Assembly: GCF_001742145.1 (NCBI RefSeq)
Contig: NZ_CP015749.1
Span: 186,001-250,000, forward strand
Length of the DNA: 64,000 nt
Direction: 5' to 3'
Source: Pectobacterium parmentieri
GTDB taxonomy: Bacteria; Pseudomonadota; Gammaproteobacteria; Enterobacterales; Enterobacteriaceae
A model generated the notes under the pieces. The model did not search any database. It was not told where the DNA came from and saw nothing but the letters and a program-made list of their open reading frames with translations. Made by a program: the position numbers and the translations under genes. Below, piece after piece: positions 11,768 to 22,642 of the stretch (position 1 is the stretch's first letter; every line of letters starts with the position of its first letter).

Positions 11768-11807
11768 AACCATTCGCTACTGCATTAATCTGCATCTAAG
11801 CAGTAAC

Positions 11808-11856
11808 ACAAAACGCTGTGCCGTCATACTGATGGTTCGGCGTTTTGTTCTTTATT
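11808..11856 (+). terminator. Rho-independent terminator of gudP
   Basis: ACAAAACGC (11808-11816) pairs with GCGTTTTGT (11840-11848), extended by inner pairing, followed by TCTTTATTT. It begins 41 bases after the gudP stop. Confidence 0.8.
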
Positions 11857-11948
11857 TATGTCATGAAAAGTAGGGATTTACCTCTTCGAAATTAGGTGCC
11901 AATAGTACGTATTCCGATGTTTATCAGGCAGAAATTCGCGTTTCTCGG

Positions 11949-11965
11949 TTTTCGTGAAACACCTC
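11949..11965 (+). promoter_or_regulatory. Shared block 1, gudX copy
   Basis: TTTTCGTGAAACACCTC, identical to 10007-10023, with the second match AATGCTGTGCT at the same 63-base offset (12012). Confidence 0.6.
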
Positions 11966-12147
11966 CCATTCGCTTGTGATAATGACATATTTAATCTGCA
12001 TTTCGATAGGGAATGCTGTGCTATTGCCCAATGAGTTGTGAAATAAGAAAACTTATACTTTTTACTGAGGTTGGTAAGGCGGCACGGATTATGGCACCGC
12101 TTTCCTGACCGTGTTATTTCGGTATTAAGGGAGTTATACCTGTTTTT

Positions 12148-12164
12148 ATTCTGATCACCCTACA
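12148..12164 (+). promoter_or_regulatory. Shared block 2, gudX copy
   Basis: ATTCTGATCACCCTACA, 16 of 17 identical to 10342-10358. Just after it TTCATTCCAAAT (12172-12183) is the exact reverse complement of ATTTGGAATGAA (10371-10382) by gudP. Confidence 0.45.
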
Positions 12165-12225
12165 AGCATGGTTCATTCCAAATCAGAGTAAAAACAAGGT
12201 CGCGCTAATAAAGTAGGAAAACAAC

Positions 12226-12372
12226 ATGAAATCATCTACTGGTGCACCATCTGTTTTTTATTTCTGTATGACTGAATTATGTTCACCCGTCCCAACGTGC
12301 TCCTGCGTTTTGGCAAACATCGGAAATCTACGCGTACATTCTGTGCGCTCTATTCATGACGGGAGCCTGTAA
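12226..12372 (+). CDS. Candidate 48-aa leader ORF coupled to gudX
   Basis: An ATG at 12226 with AGGA eight bases upstream opens a 48-codon frame that ends in TAA at 12370-12372. The last A is the first base of the gudX ATG (TAATG), an arrangement typical of translational coupling. The predicted peptide starts [13 protein letters not shown], has four cysteines and no recognised domain. It may be a real leader peptide or a chance ORF; no homology is recognised. Confidence 0.35.
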   Translation: MKSSTGAPSVFYFCMTELCSPVPTCSCVLANIGNLRVHSVRSIHDGSL

Positions 12373-13724
12373 TGACAAACTTTTCAGCGACGCCTGTCAT
12401 TACCGACATGAAAGTCATCCCCGTTGCGGGTTATGACAGCATGCTGCTGAATATCGGTGGCGCACACGGTGCTTACTTCACCCGTAACCTTGTGGTTTTA
12501 ACCGACAGTGCTGGGCATACCGGTGTTGGTGAAGCGCCCGGTGGTGAAGTTATTTACAACACGCTGGTTGAAGCGATTCCCCGCGTGAAAGGCGAACAAA
12601 TCGCTCGGATGAATCGTCTGGTTCATGACATTCATCTCGGCAACCAATCTTCTGATTTTGACTCCTTCGGCAAAGGGGCCTGGACGTTTGAGCTGCGTGT
12701 GAATGCGGTGGCGGCACTCGAAGCGGCACTGCTCGATCTGCTGGGGCAATTCATGGGTGTCCCTGTTGCCGAACTGCTGGGGCCAGGTAAGCAGCGTGAT
12801 GAAGTCACTGTGCTCGGTTATCTGTTCTATATCGGCGATCGCACGAAGACGGATTTACCCTATTTATCAGGTGAGAAAGTATCCGGTGAAAAAGGCAAGC
12901 ATGAGTGGTACCACCTGCGTCACCAGCAGGCGATGGACAGCGAAGCGATTGTGCGTTTGGCTGAAGCCACCACTGACCGCTACGGATTTAAAGATTTCAA
13001 GCTCAAAGGCGGTGTGTTGCCCGGCGAGCAGGAAATCGATGCCGTGAAAGCGCTGAAAAAGCGTTTTCCGGATGCGCGTATTACCGTCGATCCAAACGGT
13101 GCCTGGCTGCTGGATGAAGCGATAGACTTGTGTAAAGACATGAAGGGTATTCTGACTTATGCGGAAGACCCGTGCGGTGCTGAGCAAGGCTTCTCCGGCC
13201 GTGAGGTGATGGCGGAATTCCGCCGTGCAACCGGGCTACCGGTAGCAACCAACATGATTGCCACCAACTGGCGCGAAATGAACCATGCCGTGATGTTGCA
13301 GGCGGTCGATATCCCGCTGGCCGATCCGCATTTCTGGACGATGCACGGCGCGGTGCGTGTTGCTCAGATGTGCGACGAATGGGGCCTAACGTGGGGCTGC
13401 CATTCAAATAACCATTTCGATATCTCTTTGGCGATGTTTACACACGTGGGGGCTGCGGCTCCGGGTAACCCGACGGCGATTGATACGCACTGGATCTGGC
13501 AGGAAGGCCAGCATCTGACCAAAGAGCCGCTGCAAATCGTCAACGGTAAAATTAAGGTGCCAGAGCGCCCCGGTCTGGGGATTGAGCTGGATATGGAACA
13601 GGTCATGAAAGCCCACGATCTGTACAAGAAATTACCGAGCGGGGCACGTAATGATGCCGTCGCTATGCAGTACTTGATCCCAGGTTGGAAGTTTGATCGC
13701 AAACGCCCGGTTTTTGGCCGCTAA
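12372..13724 (+). CDS. gudX: Glucarate dehydratase-related protein
   Basis: Enolase-superfamily protein of 450 aa, paralogous to the next gene. Detailed likeness to E. coli GudX ([59 protein letters not shown]) separates it from GudD. Catalytic elements are kept: paired lysines in FKLKGGV, metal ligands around [11 protein letters not shown] and AEDPCGAEQ, and the histidine in CHSNNHFD. In E. coli GudX is only weakly active on glucarate, so its role is unclear; it may pair with GudD or act on a related aldarate. It lies 36 bases upstream of gudD and has its own upstream control region. Confidence 0.92.
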   Translation: MTNFSATPVITDMKVIPVAGYDSMLLNIGGAHGAYFTRNLVVLTDSAGHTGVGEAPGGEVIYNTLVEAIPRVKGEQIARMNRLVHDIHLGNQSSDFDSFGKGAWTFELRVNAVAALEAALLDLLGQFMGVPVAELLGPGKQRDEVTVLGYLFYIGDRTKTDLPYLSGEKVSGEKGKHEWYHLRHQQAMDSEAIVRLAEATTDRYGFKDFKLKGGVLPGEQEIDAVKALKKRFPDARITVDPNGAWLLDEAIDLCKDMKGILTYAEDPCGAEQGFSGREVMAEFRRATGLPVATNMIATNWREMNHAVMLQAVDIPLADPHFWTMHGAVRVAQMCDEWGLTWGCHSNNHFDISLAMFTHVGAAAPGNPTAIDTHWIWQEGQHLTKEPLQIVNGKIKVPERPGLGIELDMEQVMKAHDLYKKLPSGARNDAVAMQYLIPGWKFDRKRPVFGR

Positions 13725-13760
13725 CCCTACATAAAAAATTAGAGAGATAAGGATAAGAAA

Positions 13761-15101
13761 ATGACGTTGCAAAATTCAACGCCGGTTATTACCCACATGC
13801 AGGTTATTCCGGTTGCAGGTCACGACAGTATGCTGCTCAACCTGAGTGGCGCACATGCACCCTATTTCACGCGTAACATTGTGATTCTGAAAGATAACGC
13901 CGGGAATACCGGTGTCGGCGAAATTCCCGGCGGTGAGAAAATCCGTCAGACGCTGGAGGATGCTGCCGCGCTGGTGGTGGGCAAAACGCTAGGCGAATAC
14001 AAAAACGTGATGACGGCAGTGCGTGCGCAGTTCGCCGATCGTGATTCCTCTGGGCGCGGTTTGCAGACGTTCGATCTGCGTACCACCATCCATGTCGTCA
14101 CGGGGATAGAAGCTGCCATGCTCGATCTGCTGGGGCAATTCCTCAATGTCAGCGTGGCTTCACTGTTGGGCGATGGTCAACAGCGTGATGCAGTAGAAAT
14201 GCTGGGTTATCTGTTCTACATCGGCGATCGTAATAAGACCGATCTGCCTTACCAGAATCAGACGAATGAGAAGTGTGATTGGTATCGTCTGCGTCACGAA
14301 GAAGCCCTGTCGCCAGAAACCATCGTGCGTCTGGCCGAAGCCGCGTATGAAAAATATGGTTTTAATGATTTCAAACTGAAAGGCGGCGTACTGGCCGGTA
14401 GTGAAGAAGCCGAAGCGGTGACTGCGCTGGCGAAACGATTCCCGCAGGCGCGCATCACGCTAGACCCGAATGGTGCCTGGTCACTGGATGAAGCCATCGG
14501 TTTGGGTAAACAACTGCGCGGTGTTCTGGCGTATGCAGAAGATCCGTGTGGCGCAGAACAAGGTTTCTCTGGTCGTGAAGTGATGGCCGAGTTCCGTCGT
14601 GCGACGGGGCTGCCTACCGCGACCAACATGATCGCCACCGACTGGCGACAAATGGGCCACACCATCTCGCTGCAGTCGGTCGATATTCCGTTGGCCGATC
14701 CACACTTCTGGACGATGCAAGGTTCCGTTCGCGTGGCGCAGATGTGCCACGAATGGGGCTTAACCTGGGGTTCTCACTCCAATAACCACTTTGATATTTC
14801 ACTGGCGATGTTTACCCAGGTTGCCGCAGCGGCTCCGGGTAAGATTACGGCAATTGATACGCACTGGATTTGGCAGGAAGGCAACCAACGCCTGACGAAA
14901 GAACCGTTGCAGATTGTTGGCGGCATGGTGGAAGTGCCGAAGAAACCGGGTCTGGGTGTCGAGCTGGATATGGATCAGGTAATGAAAGCACACGAACTGT
15001 ATAAAAACATGGGATTAGGCGCACGTAACGACGCAATGGGAATGCAGTACCTTATTCCTGAGTGGACGTTTGATAATAAACGTCCGTGTCTGGTTCGCTA
15101 A
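13761..15101 (+). CDS. gudD: Glucarate dehydratase
   Basis: Converts D-glucarate (and L-idarate) to 5-dehydro-4-deoxy-D-glucarate. 446-aa enolase-superfamily enzyme with the same catalytic framework as its neighbour: FKLKGGV lysines, [11 protein letters not shown] and AEDPCGAEQ metal ligands, and the [10 protein letters not shown] histidine. The central part of the N-terminal domain ([29 protein letters not shown]) follows GudD rather than GudX. AAGGA precedes the ATG. The product joins that of GarD at the GarL step encoded next. Confidence 0.95.
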   Translation: MTLQNSTPVITHMQVIPVAGHDSMLLNLSGAHAPYFTRNIVILKDNAGNTGVGEIPGGEKIRQTLEDAAALVVGKTLGEYKNVMTAVRAQFADRDSSGRGLQTFDLRTTIHVVTGIEAAMLDLLGQFLNVSVASLLGDGQQRDAVEMLGYLFYIGDRNKTDLPYQNQTNEKCDWYRLRHEEALSPETIVRLAEAAYEKYGFNDFKLKGGVLAGSEEAEAVTALAKRFPQARITLDPNGAWSLDEAIGLGKQLRGVLAYAEDPCGAEQGFSGREVMAEFRRATGLPTATNMIATDWRQMGHTISLQSVDIPLADPHFWTMQGSVRVAQMCHEWGLTWGSHSNNHFDISLAMFTQVAAAAPGKITAIDTHWIWQEGNQRLTKEPLQIVGGMVEVPKKPGLGVELDMDQVMKAHELYKNMGLGARNDAMGMQYLIPEWTFDNKRPCLVR

Positions 15102-15126
15102 CGTTCTGCTTTTCCGTTTTTTGAGC

Positions 15127-15149
15127 GCGCCGCTTCAGGCAAGCGGCGC
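15127..15149 (+). repeat. Intercistronic hairpin between gudD and garL
   Basis: GCGCCGCTT and AAGCGGCGC, perfect 9-bp arms with a 5-base loop, in the 69-base gap. There is no U tract after it, so mRNA processing or stability is more likely than termination. Confidence 0.6.
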
Positions 15150-15170
15150 TGGAATGACCGAGGATAAAAA

Positions 15171-15941
15171 ATGAAGACTCCGCTGTTACCTAACCGTTTT
15201 CGCCAAGATTTGCAGCAGGGGAAAACGTTGATTGGCTGCTGGTGTGCGCTAGGCAATCCGATTTCAACCGAAGTGCTGGGGCTCGCGGGATTCGACTGGC
15301 TTGTGCTGGATGGAGAGCACGCGCCTAACGATATCGTGACGTTTATTCCCCAGCTAATGGCGCTGAAAGGTAGCCACAGCGCGCCTGTCGTCCGTCCGCC
15401 GTGTAATGAACCGATCATCATCAAACGGTTGCTGGATATTGGGTTCAATAACTTCCTGATCCCCTTTGTAGAAACGGCGGAGGAAGCCGCGCGTGCGGTT
15501 GCCTCCACTCGTTATCCGCCAGCCGGTATTCGCGGCGTTTCCGTGGCGCATCGTAGCAACAGCTATGGCACCGAACCGGACTATTTCGCCAAGATTAACG
15601 ACAACATTACCGTCGTGGTGCAAATCGAAAGCCAGGACGGCCTCGACAATCTGGATGCGATTATCGCAGTCGATGGCGTAGACGGCGTATTTGTTGGCCC
15701 GAGCGACCTGTCTGCGGCGCTGGGCTATCTCGGTCAGCCTAACCACCCTGAGGTGCAGAAGGCGATCCGCCACATCTTCGATCGCGCGGCGGCACATAAC
15801 AAACCGTGCGGCATTCTGGCACCGGTTGAAGCCGATGCGCGTCGCTATCTGGAATGGGGCGCAAGCTTTGTGGCCGTTGGTAGCGATCTGGGCGTGTTCC
15901 GCAGCGCGACACAGGCGCTGAGCGACAAATACAAGAAGTGA
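15171..15941 (+). CDS. garL: 5-keto-4-deoxy-D-glucarate aldolase
   Basis: Class II HpcH/HpaI-family aldolase that cleaves 5-keto-4-deoxyglucarate to pyruvate and tartronate semialdehyde. The 256-aa length equals the E. coli enzyme. Visible motifs: [16 protein letters not shown] at the N terminus, [11 protein letters not shown] (catalytic His, acidic residues), [19 protein letters not shown], and [11 protein letters not shown] with the metal-binding Glu. Ribosome binding is from GAGGATAAAAA before the ATG. It takes the products of both GarD and GudD. Confidence 0.95.
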   Translation: MKTPLLPNRFRQDLQQGKTLIGCWCALGNPISTEVLGLAGFDWLVLDGEHAPNDIVTFIPQLMALKGSHSAPVVRPPCNEPIIIKRLLDIGFNNFLIPFVETAEEAARAVASTRYPPAGIRGVSVAHRSNSYGTEPDYFAKINDNITVVVQIESQDGLDNLDAIIAVDGVDGVFVGPSDLSAALGYLGQPNHPEVQKAIRHIFDRAAAHNKPCGILAPVEADARRYLEWGASFVAVGSDLGVFRSATQALSDKYKK

Positions 15942-16031
15942 TTCAGACATTCCGCTGCGAATCGGGCTCGTCATGAGACGGGGCCATCGTGAATTGAAGT
16001 GATATCTACATCAGACAATGAGGTTAGGGCG

Positions 16032-16916
16032 ATGAAAATTGGTTTTATTGGGCTGGGCATTATGGGAAAACCGATGAGTAAAAATCTGCTGAAAGCAGGT
16101 TACTCATTAGTCGTGATGGACAGAAATCTGGACGCGGTCGCGGAAGTGGTAGCGGCGGGTGCAACGGCGGCTGAAACGCCAAAACAGGTTGCGGCGCAGA
16201 GCGACATTATCATCACCATGCTACCTAACTCTCCGCACGTTAAAGAGGTGGTGCTGGGTGAAAACGGCGTCATTGATGGCGCGCGTGCCGGAAGCATTGT
16301 GGTGGATATGAGTTCCATCGCACCACTTGCCAGCCGTGAAATTGCGGCTGCGTTGGCGGCGAAAGAGATCGCCATGCTGGACGCCCCGGTTAGCGGCGGT
16401 GAGCCTAAAGCGATCGACGGCACGCTGTCCGTGATGGTCGGTGGTGACAAAGTGCAGTTTGACCGCTGCTTTGAAATTCTTAAATCAATGGCAGGTTCCG
16501 TTGTACATACCGGCGATATCGGCGCGGGCAACGTCACCAAACTGGCGAATCAGGTCATTGTGGCACTCAATATTGCCGCTATGTCTGAAGCGCTGGTGCT
16601 GGCGACGAAGGCAGGGGTTAACCCCGATCTGGTTTATCAGGCGATCCGCGGTGGGTTGGCGGGCAGCACCGTGTTGGATGCGAAAGCGCCGATGGTGATG
16701 GATCGTAACTTCAAGCCAGGGTTCCGTATCGATTTGCATATCAAAGATCTGGCAAATGCCTTGGATACTTCACACGGCGTTGGTGCACAGTTGCCGTTAA
16801 CGGCGGCGGTGATGGAAATGATGCAGGCGCTGAAAGCGGACGATCTGGGATCGGCTGACCACAGTGCGCTTGCGTGTTACTACGAGAAACTGGCTAAAGT
16901 AGAAGTTACGCGATAA
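16032..16916 (+). CDS. garR: 2-hydroxy-3-oxopropionate (tartronate semialdehyde) reductase
   Basis: NAD(P)H-dependent reduction of tartronate semialdehyde to D-glycerate. Beta-hydroxyacid dehydrogenase family, 294 aa. N-terminal dinucleotide fold GFIGLGIMGKPMSKNL, substrate loop DAPVSGGEPKAIDGTLS, and catalytic lysine in GNVTKLANQ. A longer frame opens at 15999, but the ATG at 16032 has a purine-rich SD (GAGGTTAGGG) and gives the family's length. It uses the aldolase product of GarL and feeds GarK. Confidence 0.95.
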   Translation: MKIGFIGLGIMGKPMSKNLLKAGYSLVVMDRNLDAVAEVVAAGATAAETPKQVAAQSDIIITMLPNSPHVKEVVLGENGVIDGARAGSIVVDMSSIAPLASREIAAALAAKEIAMLDAPVSGGEPKAIDGTLSVMVGGDKVQFDRCFEILKSMAGSVVHTGDIGAGNVTKLANQVIVALNIAAMSEALVLATKAGVNPDLVYQAIRGGLAGSTVLDAKAPMVMDRNFKPGFRIDLHIKDLANALDTSHGVGAQLPLTAAVMEMMQALKADDLGSADHSALACYYEKLAKVEVTR

Positions 16917-16937
16917 GCCGTGAAGCGATAGTCACGA

Positions 16938-16958
16938 GGCTGGCACAGGATGCCAGCC
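16938..16958 (+). repeat. Hairpin between garR and garK
   Basis: GGCTGGC and GCCAGCC, perfect 7-bp arms, 7-base loop, shortly after the garR stop; no U run follows. It precedes ATTCTGATCTACCC (16974-16987), a shortened relative of shared block 2. Confidence 0.45.
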
Positions 16959-17092
16959 GACTGGCAGATAAGCATTCTGATCTACCCAAGAGATTTCAGG
17001 ATCTCTGCCCTGAAAGCTGATGGGTATAAGCGCTATTTCATGAGCGCGCGGATTATTGATGCAATCGGAACGTTGATGAAATCGGATCGTTT

Positions 17093-18256
17093 ATGAAAAT
17101 AGTGATCGCACCGGATTCTTATAAAGAAAGCTTGTCTGCACAAGAGGTTGCTACGCAGATTGAAAAGGGGTTTCGTGAAATATTTCCCGATGCCTGCTAT
17201 GTCAAATTGCCCGTTGCAGATGGTGGAGAAGGCACGGTTGAAGCCATGGTTGCTGCGACCGATGGTAAGATTGTTAATGTTAAGGTGACAGGACCGTTAG
17301 GCGATAATATTGACGCGTTCTTTGGCCTGTCTGGCGATGAAAAAACGGCGTTTATTGAGATGGCGGCGGCAAGTGGCCTGGAGCGCGTGCCTTCACAACA
17401 GCGTAACCCATTAAAAACTACCAGCTATGGCACAGGTGAGTTAATTCGCTGCGCGTTGGATCATGGTGTCCAGCATTGCATCATCGGGATTGGCGGGAGC
17501 GCAACCAATGACGGCGGGTCGGGCATGGTGCAGGCGTTGGGCGCGAAACTGTTGGATAAACAGGGCGAACAGATTGGTTTTGGTGGTGGTGAACTCGACA
17601 AACTTGCGCGCATTGATATCAGTAAGTTGGATGAACGTATCAAAGACTGTCGTTTTGAAGTGGCCTGCGATGTGACCAACCCGTTGACGGGAAAACAGGG
17701 CGCATCAGCGATTTTTGGTCCTCAGAAAGGCGCAACGCCGGAGATGATCGAACAGTTAGATAATGCGTTGAAACATTATGCTGCAGTGATCCGTCACGAT
17801 CTGGACATGGATGTGGAACAGGTTCCTGGTGCCGGCGCGGCAGGGGGAATGGGCGCGGCGTTACAGGCCTTTTGCGGCGCTGAGCTTCGTCAGGGAATCG
17901 AGATTGTCACGGAAGCGCTGGGGCTGGATGAACTGGTTCGGGATGCCACGCTGGTGATTACTGGGGAAGGGCGCATCGATAGCCAGACGATCCATGGCAA
18001 AGTACCGATTGGCGTGGCGCGAGTCGCCAAACAGTATAATAAACCGGTTATTGGTATTGCAGGCAGCCTGACGGCAGATGTCGGCGTGGTGCATGAACAT
18101 GGTCTGGATGCCGTATTCAGCGTGCTTTACAACATCTGCTCACTCGAAGAAGCGTTGGATAATGCGGCAGAGAATGTGCGAATGACGGCGCGTAACATCG
18201 CCGCCACGATCCGACTGGCGCAGTCAGTATCGGGCGCGTGCTACGAAGGAGCATGA
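17093..18256 (+). CDS. garK: Glycerate 2-kinase
   Basis: Phosphorylates D-glycerate to 2-phosphoglycerate, delivering aldarate carbon to lower glycolysis (enolase, also in this window). 387 aa, GlxK/GarK family. Motifs: IAPDSYKESLSAQEVA at the N terminus, PVADGGEGTVEAM, GIGGSATNDGGSGM in the nucleotide region, and GAGAAGGMGAAL. The ATG at 17093 has only a weak SD (GGATCGTTT). A 176-base gap with a hairpin and a partial shared block separates it from garR, so it may have some independent expression. Confidence 0.95.
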   Translation: MKIVIAPDSYKESLSAQEVATQIEKGFREIFPDACYVKLPVADGGEGTVEAMVAATDGKIVNVKVTGPLGDNIDAFFGLSGDEKTAFIEMAAASGLERVPSQQRNPLKTTSYGTGELIRCALDHGVQHCIIGIGGSATNDGGSGMVQALGAKLLDKQGEQIGFGGGELDKLARIDISKLDERIKDCRFEVACDVTNPLTGKQGASAIFGPQKGATPEMIEQLDNALKHYAAVIRHDLDMDVEQVPGAGAAGGMGAALQAFCGAELRQGIEIVTEALGLDELVRDATLVITGEGRIDSQTIHGKVPIGVARVAKQYNKPVIGIAGSLTADVGVVHEHGLDAVFSVLYNICSLEEALDNAAENVRMTARNIAATIRLAQSVSGACYEGA

Positions 18257-18284
18257 AATAGCTGTATTGTCAGCACACGAAACT

Positions 18285-18318
18285 GTCTCCACAGCCACAT
18301 AAAATGTGGCGAAGAGAC
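18285..18318. terminator. Hairpin between convergent garK and barA
   Basis: GTCTC ... GCCACAT-AAA-ATGTGGC ... GAGAC forms a long interrupted stem between the two convergent stops. Neither side has a long U tract; it could act on both transcripts. Confidence 0.5.
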
Positions 18319-18338
18319 CGGGCTATGTCGGCCATTGA

Positions 18339-21125
18339 TTATGGGAGTCGGGGATTGATATGCGGCTGGGCGGCATTGTTAACGTTGTCAATCTCGTCCA
18401 GTAATTCCAGCCATTCGGGTTCGAGATCGTTGGCGTGAACACCTTTACGCAACTGTTGTTCCAGATAGCGGCAGATGCGTTTCAGACGCGGAACGCCGCT
18501 GTAGCTGCAACTGCCGTGCAGTTTATGGACCAGCTCGATAATATCGTCATCCGTCTGACCATTTAGCACGTTCTCTATTTTCCGCTGCACCTCCGGTAGG
18601 AAATCCAACAGCATTTGTAACAGGTCACGCGCCAGTTCCGGTTTGTTGGCCGCCTGTTGCTGCGCTAATGCCCAGTCGAGTGACAGTTGGCTATCGTCGT
18701 GCTCGCTCAGTAGACCCACCATGTCGGCCCGATCGCGCTTCAACGGATCTTTCCGCGCATGACGTGTTAGCACGCTTTTCAGCATCTGCTCGTCTATCGG
18801 CTTAGCCAGATAGTCATCCATACCCGAGCTCAACAGATGTTCACGTTCACCCGTCATCGTCTGCGCGGTCACCGCGATAATGGGCGTAGTGGCATGATGA
18901 GGGATCTGGCGGATCAACTCGCTGGCGCAAATGCCATCCATACCCGGCATCTGAATATCCATCAGGATAATGTCGATTTGATGCATTTTTGCCTGTGCAA
19001 TCGCCTCTGTCCCGCTTTCGCACAAGATAATCGTATCGACCTGTTCCTCCAGCAGTGTGCCGATCAGTTTCAGATTAGCCGGATTGTCATCTACCGCCAT
19101 CACGCTCAGCGGCAGACGGGCTGGATGGCGTACTGTACCCTGATGCGATGTGGTGTCGCTCGGCAGGAAAGAGAGTTGGAAGAGCGTGCTGTTCTGTAGT
19201 AGTGGTAACAGGCGTGATGCGGCAAGCGGTTTGCTCAGGCAGGCATGCACGCCGAAAGCCTTCAACTGCTCGGCATCCATTTGCGCCAGACTGGGCAGCG
19301 CCAAAATCACACACGGCGCACGGCGGCAGATATCGCGCAGTCTGGGCGTGTAGTCGAGTAGTGTATTGCGATATTGCGCGGGAATGGCGAGCAGCAGGAT
19401 ATCAAATTCCCCTTCCGGCAATTGCTCAAATGTCGGGCTATAGCTCACCATCAACGGCGTCTGGCTCAGGATATCCAACGTGGCCTGTGCGGCGATAGGA
19501 TGGTACTCGACGTAGGCCAGATGTTTACCTTGCAGCATCGTGTAAACCGGCTCAATAGGTACGGTGTGGGGATTGAGCGGCAGCGTGATGTGGAACCAGA
19601 AGGTCGAGCCTTTGTTGAGCTGACTTTGAAAGCTGATGTCGCCGCCCATCTCTTTGACCAAACGTTGGGTGATGACCAGCCCAAGCCCTGTACCGCCATG
19701 ACGGCGTGAAATGCTGGTGTCAGCCTGACGGAAAGCCTGAAACAGTTGCGATTGCTGCAACTCGGCGATACCGATGCCGGTATCGCATATTTGTACCTCT
19801 AGCTGAACCTGATGATGTTCCTGTCGGCGCTTTTCTACTCGAATGTCAATGTTGCCCTGTTCAGTAAATTTAATCGCATTGCCCAGCAGGTTAGTGATGA
19901 TTTGCTGTATCCGTAGCGGATCGCCGACGTATTGTTCGGGAACGTCATTCTGAATACTGAGCGTCAGTTCTAACCCTTTTTCATGTGCCGTATGCGCCAG
20001 CAACATCACAACGTCGTCCAGCGTGCTGTGCAGGGAGAACGGAATATCCTCCAGTACTAGCTTTCCGGCCTCCAGCTTCGAGAAATCCAGCACATCGTTA
20101 ATAATGTTCAGCAGGTTATTGGCGGATCGCTCAATGGTAAGCAAATAGTCGGTCTGCGTGGTGTTCAGTGAGGTTTTCAATGTCTGGCGGGTGAAACCGA
20201 TCACACCATTCAGCGGCGTTCTCAGTTCGTGTGACATATTCGCCAAAAATTCGGACTTGATGCGCGCCGCTTCCTGCGCTCGCTTTTTGGCGAGATCCAG
20301 CTCGACGTTTTGGATCTCCATCTGCTCCAACGTTTCTCGCAGATCGTAGGTCGCCTGATCGATGTTTTGCTGCATTTCTTCGTGGTAGGCGGTCAGCGAC
20401 ATCGCCATCGAGTTAATGCCGTTTTTCAGCATATCCAACTCGCCGAGCATGTAGCCTTCCACCCGGCTATCCAATTGCCCGCGGCGAATGCGATCGACGG
20501 TATCCACCATATTACGGATCGGTGTGGTGACATCCCGCATCAGACGATAGGCAAAAATAACGGCGGCACCCAACGATAACAGCAGCAGGAGCGCGGCGAT
20601 AAAGATTTCCTGATACTGCTGAAGCCGGATGGTACTGGTATCCAGCTCGATCACCAGATAGCCGAGAGGTGTCGCGGTGCCGGGCTGCACTCCGCCAGGC
20701 ATGAATTCACTGTCATTGACGATCGGCATGTGCAAAATCAGTGCATCGTTCGTGTGGTGCAGGTGCAGCTTATTGTACGAAAGCGCATCGCTACTGAGCG
20801 GCTGTAATGTCACGTTGTTGCGGACATTGGTGGTGGCCAGTAGCTGATTACGGGCATCGAACACGCTAATGGTACGAATAATTGCCGAGTGGCGGCGATG
20901 AAGCGTATTGATTAACGCAGGGATCGTGTCCATCTGGCGATGAGTAATGGCGTAAGCGCTGATGGTTGCTAGCGGTTCAATGATGCTGGTGCCCGAATCG
21001 GCCAACTGCGTCTGTAGCTGATTGTAACGATGGATAACGAAGAACGAGCTGAGCAGCAGCCCGATCATCAGCGTCGGAGCCAAAATCAGTATCAACATCC
21101 GTGCACGAAGACTGTATTTGGTCAT
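18339..21125 (-). CDS. barA: Hybrid sensor histidine kinase BarA (ExpS/GacS)
   Basis: Inner-membrane tripartite kinase that phosphorylates the response regulator UvrY/ExpA/GacA and so drives the Csr/Rsm RNAs; in soft-rot bacteria this system controls exoenzyme virulence. 928 aa. Order: TM1 (about 8-28), periplasmic sensor, TM2 (about 170-192), HAMP, coiled coil, HisKA with [16 protein letters not shown], HATPase ([14 protein letters not shown]), a pseudo-receiver-like region, receiver with phospho-acceptor in [12 protein letters not shown], and C-terminal HPt with [10 protein letters not shown]. All phospho-relay residues are present. It is divergent from rlmD, as in E. coli. Confidence 0.96.
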   Translation of the reverse strand: MTKYSLRARMLILILAPTLMIGLLLSSFFVIHRYNQLQTQLADSGTSIIEPLATISAYAITHRQMDTIPALINTLHRRHSAIIRTISVFDARNQLLATTNVRNNVTLQPLSSDALSYNKLHLHHTNDALILHMPIVNDSEFMPGGVQPGTATPLGYLVIELDTSTIRLQQYQEIFIAALLLLLSLGAAVIFAYRLMRDVTTPIRNMVDTVDRIRRGQLDSRVEGYMLGELDMLKNGINSMAMSLTAYHEEMQQNIDQATYDLRETLEQMEIQNVELDLAKKRAQEAARIKSEFLANMSHELRTPLNGVIGFTRQTLKTSLNTTQTDYLLTIERSANNLLNIINDVLDFSKLEAGKLVLEDIPFSLHSTLDDVVMLLAHTAHEKGLELTLSIQNDVPEQYVGDPLRIQQIITNLLGNAIKFTEQGNIDIRVEKRRQEHHQVQLEVQICDTGIGIAELQQSQLFQAFRQADTSISRRHGGTGLGLVITQRLVKEMGGDISFQSQLNKGSTFWFHITLPLNPHTVPIEPVYTMLQGKHLAYVEYHPIAAQATLDILSQTPLMVSYSPTFEQLPEGEFDILLLAIPAQYRNTLLDYTPRLRDICRRAPCVILALPSLAQMDAEQLKAFGVHACLSKPLAASRLLPLLQNSTLFQLSFLPSDTTSHQGTVRHPARLPLSVMAVDDNPANLKLIGTLLEEQVDTIILCESGTEAIAQAKMHQIDIILMDIQMPGMDGICASELIRQIPHHATTPIIAVTAQTMTGEREHLLSSGMDDYLAKPIDEQMLKSVLTRHARKDPLKRDRADMVGLLSEHDDSQLSLDWALAQQQAANKPELARDLLQMLLDFLPEVQRKIENVLNGQTDDDIIELVHKLHGSCSYSGVPRLKRICRYLEQQLRKGVHANDLEPEWLELLDEIDNVNNAAQPHINPRLP

Positions 21126-21181
21126 GAGGTTCCAATGTGGGAGAATTAGAGGATGCCAGGCACCCTATTATTTAATTTAGT

Positions 21182-21203
21182 TATACCTTAAATAATTCGA
21201 GTA
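21182..21203 (-). repeat. Single end of the dispersed intergenic element (fragment D)
   Basis: TATACCTTAAATAATTCGAGT in the barA-rlmD intergenic gap matches one terminus of copies A, B and C. The other terminus is not found nearby, so this is a remnant or solo end. Confidence 0.5.
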
Positions 21204-21240
21204 CAGCCGTTCAACTCAAGAGAAAAATCGATAGTACATT

Positions 21241-22590
21241 ATGGCGCAATTCTACTCTCCAAACCGGCGTGTGACGACCCGGAAAGCAGTTCCAGCGAAA
21301 AACCTCACTGTCACGGTGGCGTCACTTGACCCGTTTGGGCAGGGCGTAGCGCGTCACGAAGGCAAGACGGTTTTTGTCACAGGTGTGCTGCCGGGAGAGC
21401 AGGCCGAGGTGCAACTGACGGAAGAGAAGCGTCAGTTTTCACATGCCAAACTTAAACGCCTGTTGACGCCTAGTCCGCAGCGCGTTGAGCCGCAATGTCC
21501 TCATTTTACTCGCTGTGGCGGTTGCCAACAGCAGCATGCGGAAATTACTCTGCAGCAGAGCAGCAAAACCGCAGCATTGATGCGCCTGATGACGCGAGAA
21601 ACGGGCGTTGAACTGCCAGCCGCATCGCTGATTGCTGGCACACCTTATGCCTATCGGAGACGTGCGCGGCTTGCGTTATACTTTCAGGCAAAAGAGCAGC
21701 GGCTATTGATGGGCTATCGGCAGCCCAATTCTCACGATCTGGTAGATATCAAGGCCTGTCCGGTATTGCGACCAGAGCTTGAAGCGCTGCTGCAACCGCT
21801 GCGCGAATGTCTGAGTCGACTAAAAGCGGTGAAGCGTCTTGGGCATGTGGAACTGGTGCAGGCGGAGAACGGTCCGCTGCTGGTGCTGAGGCATCTTGAT
21901 CCACTGCATCCATCGGATGAGCAGGCGTTGCGTGATTTTGCCCAGCAGCAGAGTGTCTCGGTTTATCTGGCACCGGATGCCGACTCGTTGACGTGCCTAC
22001 ATGGCGAAGAGCCGGTTTATCACGTCGCCGGGCTGACGCTGGCATTTAGCCCACGTGATTTTATTCAGGTCAATGACGCGGTTAACCAGCAGATGGTCGC
22101 GCAGGCACTGGCGTGGCTGGATGTACAACCGCAGGATAAAATATTGGACCTGTTTTGCGGTATGGGTAATTTCACGCTGCCGCTGGCACAGCGTGCCGCC
22201 AGCATTGTCGGTGTGGAGGGGGTTACCGCACTCGTCGAGAAAGGGCGCGAAAATGCCCGGCGCAATGCGTTGTCCAATGTCACATTTTTTCACCAAAATC
22301 TTGAGGATGACGTCACACAGCAACCGTGGGCGGCTCAAGGTTTTGATAAGATATTACTTGATCCGGCACGTGCAGGTGCGGCAGGCGTGATGGAGCAAAT
22401 AACCAGATTGGCACCGAAACGGGTGGTGTATGTTTCCTGTAACGCCACGACGCTAGCACGCGACAGTAAAGTATTACTCGCAGCCGGTTACCGGCTGGCG
22501 AATGTCGCAATGTTGGATATGTTTCCACATACCGGACACCTTGAATCGATGGCACTGTTTTTGCACGATTCCGGCACGCGGAAGGCTTAA
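21241..22590 (+). CDS. rlmD: 23S rRNA (uracil-1939-C5)-methyltransferase
   Basis: Iron-sulfur SAM-dependent enzyme that methylates U1939 of 23S rRNA. 449 aa. N-terminal TRAM domain ([21 protein letters not shown]), [4Fe-4S] cysteines in [10 protein letters not shown] plus the cysteine in [11 protein letters not shown] fold [16 protein letters not shown], and catalytic nucleophile in [12 protein letters not shown]. All needed cysteines are present. Divergent from barA and followed by relA 52 bases downstream, the E. coli order. Confidence 0.96.
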   Translation: MAQFYSPNRRVTTRKAVPAKNLTVTVASLDPFGQGVARHEGKTVFVTGVLPGEQAEVQLTEEKRQFSHAKLKRLLTPSPQRVEPQCPHFTRCGGCQQQHAEITLQQSSKTAALMRLMTRETGVELPAASLIAGTPYAYRRRARLALYFQAKEQRLLMGYRQPNSHDLVDIKACPVLRPELEALLQPLRECLSRLKAVKRLGHVELVQAENGPLLVLRHLDPLHPSDEQALRDFAQQQSVSVYLAPDADSLTCLHGEEPVYHVAGLTLAFSPRDFIQVNDAVNQQMVAQALAWLDVQPQDKILDLFCGMGNFTLPLAQRAASIVGVEGVTALVEKGRENARRNALSNVTFFHQNLEDDVTQQPWAAQGFDKILLDPARAGAAGVMEQITRLAPKRVVYVSCNATTLARDSKVLLAAGYRLANVAMLDMFPHTGHLESMALFLHDSGTRKA

Positions 22591-22642
22591 TAAGCAGAGT
22601 ACAGCGTCGTTTGCAAGGTGAAGGGTAACGTAGGGAGAAATT

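Larger units (their letters stand above)
11768..12225. other. Intergenic region between gudP and gudX
   Basis: About 460 bases. It holds the gudP terminator (11808-11856), shared blocks 1 and 2, a TATACT -10-like hexamer at 12054-12059 that aligns with TATAAT upstream of gudP, and leads into a small candidate ORF (12226-12372). A separate gudX promoter is likely. Confidence 0.65.
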
